This document shows, in pieces, positions 17,252-23,969 of a DNA stretch of 31,761 bases. Made by a program: the position numbers and the translations under genes. The stretch's first letter is position 1. Each line of letters begins with the position of its first letter. The notes under the pieces are model-generated. The model worked only from the letters and a program-made list of their open reading frames with translations, was not told the DNA's origin and ran no database searches. The stretch is from JBHHYN01 sp046757565 (GTDB lineage: Bacteria > Pseudomonadota > Gammaproteobacteria > Eutrophobiales > Eutrophobiaceae). The DNA is taken from NCBI GenBank assembly GCA_046757565.1, contig JBHHYN010000023.1, positions 1-31,761 of the forward strand, given 5' to 3'.

Positions 17252-18616
17252 ATGGCATTGAGCATTATTATTCTTGCGGCGGGACAGGGAACACGCATGT
17301 ATTCAAGGACTCCCAAGGTCCTGCATCTCCTGGCCGGCAAATCACTTCTGGAGCATGTCTATTCCGCATCCCTGCAACTTCAGTTCAGGAAGGCCTATGT
17401 CGTTTACGGTTATGGAGGAGAGAGCGTACCCATAGAGTTGGCGCACCTGCAGGTCGAGTGGGTCGAACAGAAACAGCAACTGGGCACAGGTCATGCCGTT
17501 CAGCAGGTTATTTCAAAAATACCGGATGCTGATGACGTGTTGATCCTTTACGGTGACGTTCCCTTGATTACCTATCAGACACTGGAACGGCTGGTTGAAG
17601 CGGCTGCGGAGTCAGGGTTTAGCCTGTTGACCTCCTATATTGAAGACCCGAAAGGTTATGGCCGGGTCATTCGGAACGGCAAGGGTGAGATCCTGAGGGT
17701 CGTTGAAGAGAAAGATGCCGGTGAAGAAGAGCGCCGTGTATGTGAAATCAATACGGGCATGATGAGTATCAGGGCAAACCTGTTAAAACGCTGGTTGGCG
17801 GATCTTGATAACAATAATGCCCAGGGTGAATATTATCTCACTGATGTCATTCAGAAGGCTGTTCAAGACGGTGTTGTTATCAATTCCACCAGCCCCGAAT
17901 CGGTGGCCGAAGTTGCCGGTATTAATGATCGCGCCCAACTGGCGGAGATGGAACGATATTATCAACTGGTCCAGGCAAACTATCTAATGCGCCTGGGAGT
18001 TACTTTGATGGATCCAGCGCGGTTTGATCTTCGCGGTGATCTTGAAACCGGCAGGGATGTCATGATCGATATCAACGTGTTGATTGAAGGCAGCGTAAGT
18101 ATTGGCGATAATGTATCAATCGGCCCCAACTGTATGGTTAAGGATGCCGATATCGGTGATGATGTTACTATCTTGCCGAACTGCGTGATAGAGAATGCGG
18201 TTATCGGCAAACGCTGCCGGATTGGTCCTTTTTCCAGGATACGTCCGCAAACCAGACTGGCAGAAGAGGTCCATATCGGAAATTTTGTTGAAGTAAAAAA
18301 AACCGAAATAGCAGCTGGCAGTAAAATAAATCATCTCAGCTATATCGGCGACAGTGAAATAGGTAAAGATGTCAACATTGGCGCCGGCACCATTACCTGC
18401 AATTATGACGGCGCCAACAAACATAAAACCGTTATCGGAAATAATGTTCATGTGGGCTCGGATACGCAACTTGTGGCACCGGTAAAAGTCGGCAATGGCG
18501 TAACGATTGGCGCCGGCACTACGATAACGAGGGACGTGGACGCCGGTATGCTCATTCATAACCGGACACAATGGCGCACAGTGAAGGGGTGGAAAAGACC
18601 GAAGAAGAGCAAATAG
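17252..18616 (+). CDS. glmU: Bifunctional UDP-GlcNAc pyrophosphorylase / GlcN-1-phosphate acetyltransferase
   Basis: Makes UDP-N-acetylglucosamine for peptidoglycan and lipopolysaccharide. The 454-residue protein has the N-terminal nucleotidyltransferase domain with LAAGQGTRMYSRTPKVLHLLAGK and GDVPLI, then the left-handed beta-helix acetyltransferase domain from about residue 250. The acetyltransferase region GNFVEVKKTEI and INHLSYIGDSEIG contains the catalytic histidine context, and GAGTITCNYDG is intact. Length matches E. coli (456). Start ATG 17252. Its place after atpC is common in gammaproteobacteria. Confidence 0.98.
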   Translation: MALSIIILAAGQGTRMYSRTPKVLHLLAGKSLLEHVYSASLQLQFRKAYVVYGYGGESVPIELAHLQVEWVEQKQQLGTGHAVQQVISKIPDADDVLILYGDVPLITYQTLERLVEAAAESGFSLLTSYIEDPKGYGRVIRNGKGEILRVVEEKDAGEEERRVCEINTGMMSIRANLLKRWLADLDNNNAQGEYYLTDVIQKAVQDGVVINSTSPESVAEVAGINDRAQLAEMERYYQLVQANYLMRLGVTLMDPARFDLRGDLETGRDVMIDINVLIEGSVSIGDNVSIGPNCMVKDADIGDDVTILPNCVIENAVIGKRCRIGPFSRIRPQTRLAEEVHIGNFVEVKKTEIAAGSKINHLSYIGDSEIGKDVNIGAGTITCNYDGANKHKTVIGNNVHVGSDTQLVAPVKVGNGVTIGAGTTITRDVDAGMLIHNRTQWRTVKGWKRPKKSK

Positions 18617-18686
18617 CACGAAGGTATGAATCGGTGATCGGTTCGCATCCTGCTGTGCTGGCTCATCATTATATTACCATGTTGCC

Positions 18687-19484
18687 ATGCGTGTAGGTTT
18701 CTACCAGTTCAGGCCCGTTTTCGGCAAGGTACAAAAAAACCTGAGAAAGGTGCTGGCGGGATTACAACAGGTTGATGCCGATTTAATCGTCCTGCCGGAA
18801 CTTCCGTTCACAGGCTATTATTTCAGAGACCGTTATGAAACCGTTGCGCTGGCGGAGGACCTGGATAATTCAAGCACTATTGACGGATTGAAGGCAGTAT
18901 GCAGGGAACGGGATTTTTATCTTGTCAGTGGTTTTGCCGAGAAACACAGGGACAAATGCTTCAACAGCGCCGTACTGATAGGGCCGGAAGGGCTTCTGTA
19001 CAGGTATCGCAAGCTGCATCTCTTCAATGAAGAGAAGAACTGGTTTGATCAGGGCGATACACCACTGCAGGTGAATACAATCAGAGATGCAAAGATTGGT
19101 ATCATGATCTGCTTTGACTGGATCTTTCCCGAAGTCAGCAGGATCCTGGCAATGGAGGGCGCAGCGATCATCTGCCACCCGAGCAACCTGGTGCTCTCCT
19201 ATTGCCAGCAAGCCATGATAACACGTTGTATTGAAAACCGTGTTTTTGCCATCACGGCAAACCGTTTTGGTATGGATAAACGGCCTCATGGAGAAATGGA
19301 ATTTACCGGCAACAGCCAGATCGTTGCAGCGGACGGAGAACGGATATTTTCCGCACCTTCACAACGGCAGATGCTGTATATTACCGATATCAATCCGGAG
19401 CAGTCATGCGACAAGATGATTACGGCTTATAACGATGTCATGGCGGATAGAAGGCCCGAATACTATCGGAAATTGCTGTCATGA
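18687..19484 (+). CDS. Carbon-nitrogen hydrolase (nitrilase superfamily)
   Basis: A 265-residue cytoplasmic amidohydrolase with the complete Glu-Lys-Cys triad: Glu38 (VLPELPFTGY), Lys109 (YRKLHLF) and Cys142 (IMICFDWIFPEV). The family cleaves amide or nitrile C-N bonds; substrates range from omega-amides to N-carbamoyl compounds. The substrate here cannot be deduced from sequence alone. The start is ATG 18687. The stop overlaps the next ATG by 4 bp (ATGA), so translation is probably coupled to the RraA-like gene, which suggests joint function or at least co-expression. Confidence 0.9.
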   Translation: MRVGFYQFRPVFGKVQKNLRKVLAGLQQVDADLIVLPELPFTGYYFRDRYETVALAEDLDNSSTIDGLKAVCRERDFYLVSGFAEKHRDKCFNSAVLIGPEGLLYRYRKLHLFNEEKNWFDQGDTPLQVNTIRDAKIGIMICFDWIFPEVSRILAMEGAAIICHPSNLVLSYCQQAMITRCIENRVFAITANRFGMDKRPHGEMEFTGNSQIVAADGERIFSAPSQRQMLYITDINPEQSCDKMITAYNDVMADRRPEYYRKLLS

Positions 19485-19978
19485 CGGCGTTTGCAACCGC
19501 AGATCTTTATGATGAGCATCCGGATAGCGTGCAGGTCGCAAAGCCGGCATTCAACGACTATGGTGGCAACAGGCGATTTTGTGGCCCCATCTCTACAGTG
19601 AAGGTATTTGAAGATAACAGCCTTGTCCGCACGGCGTTGCAGGAAGGAGGAATGGGCAGGGTGCTGGTGGTTGATGGTGGTGGCTCCCTGCGTTGTGCAT
19701 TGGTAGGCGATATGCTGGCACAACTGGGCAGGGATAACGGCTGGACCGGAATAATTATTTCCGGTTGTATTCGCGATTCTGCTGTCATTGCGGGTATCGA
19801 TATCGGTGTCAAGGCGTTGAATACCAGTCCGAAAAAGAGTGTCAAAAATAATGTTGGCGAGAGGGATATCGTCGTCAGCTTTGCCAATGTCTCCTTCGTG
19901 CCCGGAGAATTTGTCTACGCCGATGAGGACGGCATTTTACTCAGTTATAAGAAGTTGATCGAGGTTACATCTGATTAA
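19481..19978 (+). CDS. RraA family protein (RNase E regulator-like / 4-hydroxy-4-methyl-2-oxoglutarate aldolase-like)
   Basis: The 165-residue protein has the RraA fold and is close in length to E. coli RraA (161), which inhibits RNase E. Matching segments include TVKVFEDNSLVRTAL, GRVLVVDGGGSLRCALVGD and DIGVKALNTSP. It keeps an Arg-Asp pair in SGCIRDSAV, as in metal-dependent HMG/oxaloacetate aldolases of the same fold, but the acidic residue expected three positions after the Asp is Val. The name rraA would be used by most annotators, but function could be regulatory or enzymatic. Coupled by ATGA overlap to the upstream hydrolase. Confidence 0.85.
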   Translation: MTAFATADLYDEHPDSVQVAKPAFNDYGGNRRFCGPISTVKVFEDNSLVRTALQEGGMGRVLVVDGGGSLRCALVGDMLAQLGRDNGWTGIIISGCIRDSAVIAGIDIGVKALNTSPKKSVKNNVGERDIVVSFANVSFVPGEFVYADEDGILLSYKKLIEVTSD

Positions 19979-20042
19979 TGGTTCCTGATGTCAAACCGAT
20001 ATACCATTTATCCGGGAGAAGAGGAAATTCAGTTATAGCCGT

Positions 20043-20984
20043 ATGAGCGCTCTGCAGGAAAAACTGCCGCTGGAAATCAACAGGGTTTTGGATGCCGTGG
20101 TTTCCGTCTACACTCATATTCCCGAGGACGCCATGACGGCAGACCTGCTCGGCACCGAGCGTAGCGGCTACGGTGTCGTGATACGCGACGATGGACTGAT
20201 TGTCACCATCGGTTATCTGGTTAACGAGGCGGAGAGTATCTGGATTGGCCCGGATAGGGAGACCATGGTCCCGGCCTATGTCATCGGCCACGATTACGAC
20301 TCCGGTTTCGGACTGGTTAAACCTACAATGCCCCTTAATCTGCCCAATGCCGTGCTTGGCCGGGCCGCACAACTTGAAATCGGTGATACTGTTTTCGTTG
20401 CGGGCGGTGGTGGTGCCAGGGAAACCATTAAGGCCCAGGTCATGGCAAAACAGGAATTTGCCGGGCGTTGGGAATATGTGCTTGATGAAGCGATCTATAC
20501 AGCGCCCGCTCATCCCAGCTGGGCAGGCGCCGCGTTGCTGAATCGGCGAGGTCAACTCTGCGGGACCGGTTCCTTGTTGATCAGGGACCGGGTATCCGAG
20601 ACAGCAATTGGTGCAGTGAATATGTTCGTGCCTGTCGATATCCTGTCTCCGATTCTCGATGAAATGTGCCGGTTTGGCCGCCGCCAAACGCCACCCCGTC
20701 CCTGGCTGGGTATGCTTGTGCACGATGAAAATGATCAGCTGATCATCGCCGGGGTGTATCGTAACTGCCCGGCAGATAAAGCAGGCCTGTTACCGGGCGA
20801 TATCCTTGTTGCCGTCAATGGTGAATCTTCACTGAATCTGGCAAACTTTTTCCGGCGGGTATGGGGGCTTGGCAGCGCCGGCGTAGAGGTGCCGTTGACC
20901 CTGTTACGTGATGGTGACTTTTACGATGTTATTGTGCAAAGCGCCGATCACACTGCGTTTCTGCGAAAGGAGACGGTTAATTGA
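20043..20984 (+). CDS. HtrA-like pseudoprotease with PDZ domain, catalytic triad lost
   Basis: A 313-residue protein with a trypsin-like domain (about 10-210) and one PDZ domain (about 219-300), laid out like DegP/DegS. Aligned with HtrA, the catalytic His in LTNAHVV is Tyr58 (IVTIGYLV), the Asp in DIALL is Gly88 (SGFGLV), and the Ser in GNSGG is Ala161 (SWAGAALLN). All three are replaced while the scaffold and PDZ (RPWLGMLV, AGLLPGDILVAVNG) are well kept. There is no signal peptide or membrane segment at the N-terminus (MSALQEKLPLEIN), so it is probably cytoplasmic, unlike usual HtrA proteases. Likely a binding or scaffold protein. The gene lies 64 bp after the RraA-like gene on the same strand. 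Confidence 0.8.
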   Translation: MSALQEKLPLEINRVLDAVVSVYTHIPEDAMTADLLGTERSGYGVVIRDDGLIVTIGYLVNEAESIWIGPDRETMVPAYVIGHDYDSGFGLVKPTMPLNLPNAVLGRAAQLEIGDTVFVAGGGGARETIKAQVMAKQEFAGRWEYVLDEAIYTAPAHPSWAGAALLNRRGQLCGTGSLLIRDRVSETAIGAVNMFVPVDILSPILDEMCRFGRRQTPPRPWLGMLVHDENDQLIIAGVYRNCPADKAGLLPGDILVAVNGESSLNLANFFRRVWGLGSAGVEVPLTLLRDGDFYDVIVQSADHTAFLRKETVN

Positions 20985-21084
20985 TTTCTGTCCCTTGAAT
21001 CCTGATGCTTATATCCTTGTATTGTTCCGGTCCCGTTTTGCCGGTGCATTGAAAACTTTTCCCATTGGCATCCTGTGAATATTT

Positions 21085-21837
21085 ATGCCGGTTGAATATT
21101 CTGTCATCATTCCGGCCTTTAACGAGGAGAGATTATTACCAGGGACACTGGCTCGCCTGAATGATGCCATGTCAGGAATCGATCTGGCAGGGGAGATCAT
21201 TGTCGTTGATAACAACTCCAGTGATGGGACGGCGGGAATTGCCAGGGCACATAAGGCCAGGCTTGTGTTTGAACCGGTGAACCAGATTTCACGCGCCCGT
21301 AATACAGGGGCAAGGATTGCTAACGGCAGATATTTGATATTTGTTGATGCGGATACGATGGTGTCACAGGTGTTGCTAATGACAGCATTGCAAAGTCTGG
21401 AAGCCGGCACGTGTTGCGGCGGTGGCGTTCGGGTTGCCGGTGACCGATCCCCGTCCAGGATCATGCACTACGCTATGGAATTATGGAATATCCTGTCCGT
21501 ACAATTTGGATGGGCGGCAGGTTGTTTTATTTACTGTTTACGTGAAGGCTTTGAGGCTATTGGTGGTTTTAGCGAAAAGGTCTATGCCAGTGAAGAGATT
21601 TGGTTGTCCCGAAGGTTAAGGTCATGGGGCAAGAAGCGCGGGCTTGCTTTCGAAATCATAACGGACCCGCCTGCCATCACATCTATGCGCAAGCTGGATT
21701 GGTATACACCTGCTCAATTACTATTGTTGACTATTCCAGTTTTGCTGTTTCCGCCTGCAGTACGCTTTCGTGTGTTTTGTTTGCCCTGGTACAGACGGCC
21801 ACATGAAAAAGGGAGAAATACGGGAAACAGGCATTGA
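21085..21837 (+). CDS. Family 2 glycosyltransferase
   Basis: A 250-residue GT-A fold glycosyltransferase. The N-terminus reads YSVIIPAFNEERLLPGTLARL, followed by EIIVVDNNSSDGT and the metal-binding FVDADT (DXD-type) near residue 90. A conserved segment GFSEKVYASEEIWLSRRL with an acidic ED/EE-type catalytic motif follows. A hydrophobic stretch near 213-232 suggests membrane association. The acceptor is unknown; the downstream acyltransferase suggests an envelope lipid or saccharide role, but this is inference. The start is ATG 21085. Confidence 0.88.
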   Translation: MPVEYSVIIPAFNEERLLPGTLARLNDAMSGIDLAGEIIVVDNNSSDGTAGIARAHKARLVFEPVNQISRARNTGARIANGRYLIFVDADTMVSQVLLMTALQSLEAGTCCGGGVRVAGDRSPSRIMHYAMELWNILSVQFGWAAGCFIYCLREGFEAIGGFSEKVYASEEIWLSRRLRSWGKKRGLAFEIITDPPAITSMRKLDWYTPAQLLLLTIPVLLFPPAVRFRVFCLPWYRRPHEKGRNTGNRH

Positions 21838-21868
21838 AAGGCGGTTTTTCATGAGACAAGGTGCTAAT

Positions 21869-21884
21869 GCCGGGTTTACCCGGC
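21869..21884. repeat. Perfect 7-bp stem hairpin before the acyltransferase gene
   Basis: GCCGGGT and ACCCGGC flank TT, forming a perfect hairpin 26 bp before the next start. No T-run follows, so it is not a standard terminator. Confidence 0.45.
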
Positions 21885-21910
21885 AGGTATAAACGGGTCA
21901 TGCTCCGGTA

Positions 21911-22801
21911 ATGCCGAAAACCATCCGCTATTTTTTCCAGGGAATTTTCATGAAATTGGCCTATAGATTTTTTGGAATATTGCCCCTGCACGGCGCATCT
22001 GCCATGGGTGGGTTTTTAGGCAGGACAATAGGGCCCTGGTTGAAGAGAGACAAAGTGGCACGTAAAAATATCAAGCGTGCCATCCCCGGGATTGATGATA
22101 ATCAGATAAATAAAATTATCGGGGAGATGTGGGACAACCTGGGGCGTGTATTTGGAGAATTCCCGCATATGGGCAAGCTTGATAAGGAAGATTACAAAAT
22201 GATTACAACTGTCGAAGGTGTGGAACATATCGAAAACGCCAAACGGGGCGGTCGGGGCAGTATCTTCTTTTCGGGCCATAACGCCAACTGGGAAGTGGCC
22301 CCGAAGACATTGGCCATCCACGATTGCCCACTGGCATTGGTTTACAGACCGGGCAACAATCCTGCTATCGATCATCTCATCCAACAGACGCGGAGTTATT
22401 ATCAGTCTCAATCCGTCCCCAAAGGGAAGCAGGGCTCCCGCCGGTTGGTACGTATTTTACACGAAGCCGGGCATGTCGGCATGCTGATGGACCAGAAGAT
22501 GAATGACGGCATGAAGGTAAATTTTTTCGGCCTGGGTGCCATGACTGCCCCTGCTATTGCCACTCTTGCACTGAGGTTTGATTGCCCGATTATCCCGGTC
22601 AGGGTAATTCGTGTGAAAGGGCCGCGTTTTAAGGTCACTATTTTTCCGCCGTTTGAAATTATAAAAACAGACGATCATGAAGCGGATGTCCTCGCTATCA
22701 TGACAAGGATTAATGCCATACTGGAAAGCTGGATCAGCGAAAACCCGGGCCAGTGGATCTGGGTCCACAATCGGTGGCCAAAAGACAGCGATATTGTTTA
22801 A
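21911..22801 (+). CDS. Lipid A biosynthesis acyltransferase family protein (LpxL/HtrB-like)
   Basis: A 296-residue inner-membrane acyltransferase probably adding a secondary acyl chain to lipid A or a related lipid. The catalytic HX4E motif is His123...Glu128 in SGHNANWE. Other family features are RKNIKRAIPG, MWDNLGRVFGEFP and GMLMDQK. A hydrophobic N-terminal segment (about 5-36) anchors it. The sequence resembles the short alphaproteobacterial-type lauroyl acyltransferases more than E. coli LpxL, which could mean an additional, possibly transferred, paralogue. ATG 21911 is used; ATG 21950 is an alternative. No other lipid A gene is in the window. Confidence 0.9.
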   Translation: MPKTIRYFFQGIFMKLAYRFFGILPLHGASAMGGFLGRTIGPWLKRDKVARKNIKRAIPGIDDNQINKIIGEMWDNLGRVFGEFPHMGKLDKEDYKMITTVEGVEHIENAKRGGRGSIFFSGHNANWEVAPKTLAIHDCPLALVYRPGNNPAIDHLIQQTRSYYQSQSVPKGKQGSRRLVRILHEAGHVGMLMDQKMNDGMKVNFFGLGAMTAPAIATLALRFDCPIIPVRVIRVKGPRFKVTIFPPFEIIKTDDHEADVLAIMTRINAILESWISENPGQWIWVHNRWPKDSDIV

Positions 22802-22901
22802 GTGTGAAAATATCGGTAGCATCATCGGTTTGGAATTTACCTGCTGGCCGGAACTGCAGATCGAATAACTTTTAAATCATACAGATCCCAAGGATATATC
22901 C

Positions 22902-23966
22902 ATGCGTTCATTTGAGTTTTCAGCCTTACCCTGGAATATTATTTTTGCCTGTGGAAGTCTCTCCCGGTTGCCTGCGGAATTGAAAAAATTATCCCTTTCC
23001 AGGGCGTTGATCCTGTCAACGCCGGAACAATCCGATGATGCCGCAAAAATAGCGGCAATCCTGGGATCAGCGGCGGCCGGTATTTTTGATCAGGCTGTGA
23101 TGCATGTACCGTCGGAGACAATAGCCAGGGCACAGGAACTGGTTAAACGACGTAATGCAGATTGCACGGTTTCGATTGGTGGTGGATCGACAACAGGCCT
23201 GGGCAAGGCACTGGCATTAAAGGATGACCTGCCCAACATCGCTATTCCCACCACCTATGCCGGTTCTGAAATGACCAACATCTGGGGCGTGACGGAAGCC
23301 GGCAGGAAAACGACCGGGCGCGATAACCGGGTCGTCCCGGTACTGACTATCTATGATCCGGAACTTACCTTGACGTTGCCGCCGGCAATTTCCGCCACGA
23401 GCGGCATTAATGCGCTGGCGCATGCAGTGGTGAACGTCACCGATGGAAATAATAACCCGATTATTGCATTAATGGCGGAAGAGGCCATTCATACCCTGTC
23501 GATGAACTTGCCGCAGGTGGTGAAGGAACCGGACAACCTGGCATTTCGCACAGAGGCATTGTACGGGACATGCCTGGCGGGCGCGGCCCTGGGCGCCGGT
23601 ACCACCGGCATTCATCATCGCCTCTGTCATACTCTGGGCGGCAGCTTCGATACACCCCACGCCCTGACGCACACGGTCATTCTGCCTTATGCCGTGGCCT
23701 TCAATGCCGGGGCGGCCCCTGAGGGAACGCAGCGTGTGGCAGATGCCCTGGGCGTAGATGATGCCGCCGGAGGTATCTACGATCTGGGCCTGAGCGTTGG
23801 CGTAACGATGTCAATCAAATCCCTTGGAATGAAAGAAGAAGATATCGACAGGGCCGCGGCCCTGGCGACGGAACAACCCTGTCCCAATCCTGCAGCGGTT
23901 ACCTTTGAAGGCGTTAAGAGACTATTGATGGATGCGTTTGCAGGGGAAAGACCCTCGTGTCAATGA
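22902..23966 (+). CDS. Maleylacetate reductase-like iron-containing dehydrogenase
   Basis: A 354-residue group III (iron-containing) dehydrogenase. Maleylacetate reductases convert maleylacetate to 3-oxoadipate with NAD(P)H in degradation of hydroxyquinol, resorcinol or chloroaromatics. The nucleotide-binding GGGST is at 93-97 and IPTTYAGSEMT follows. The metal-site positions read SGINALAHAVV, where the usual first Asp is Asn170 with His174 after it, and IHHRLCHTLGGSFDTPHALTH with several histidines; both are typical for this subgroup. Start ATG 22902 follows AAGGATATATCC. The 3' end lies 3 bp from the convergent ppdK stop. No ring-cleavage gene is nearby, so the real substrate may differ. 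Confidence 0.87.
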   Translation: MRSFEFSALPWNIIFACGSLSRLPAELKKLSLSRALILSTPEQSDDAAKIAAILGSAAAGIFDQAVMHVPSETIARAQELVKRRNADCTVSIGGGSTTGLGKALALKDDLPNIAIPTTYAGSEMTNIWGVTEAGRKTTGRDNRVVPVLTIYDPELTLTLPPAISATSGINALAHAVVNVTDGNNNPIIALMAEEAIHTLSMNLPQVVKEPDNLAFRTEALYGTCLAGAALGAGTTGIHHRLCHTLGGSFDTPHALTHTVILPYAVAFNAGAAPEGTQRVADALGVDDAAGGIYDLGLSVGVTMSIKSLGMKEEDIDRAAALATEQPCPNPAAVTFEGVKRLLMDAFAGERPSCQ

Positions 23967-23969
23967 TAT

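Noticed and set aside
20043..20984. Active DegP/DegS-type serine protease
   Set aside because: All three catalytic positions are replaced and there is no export signal.
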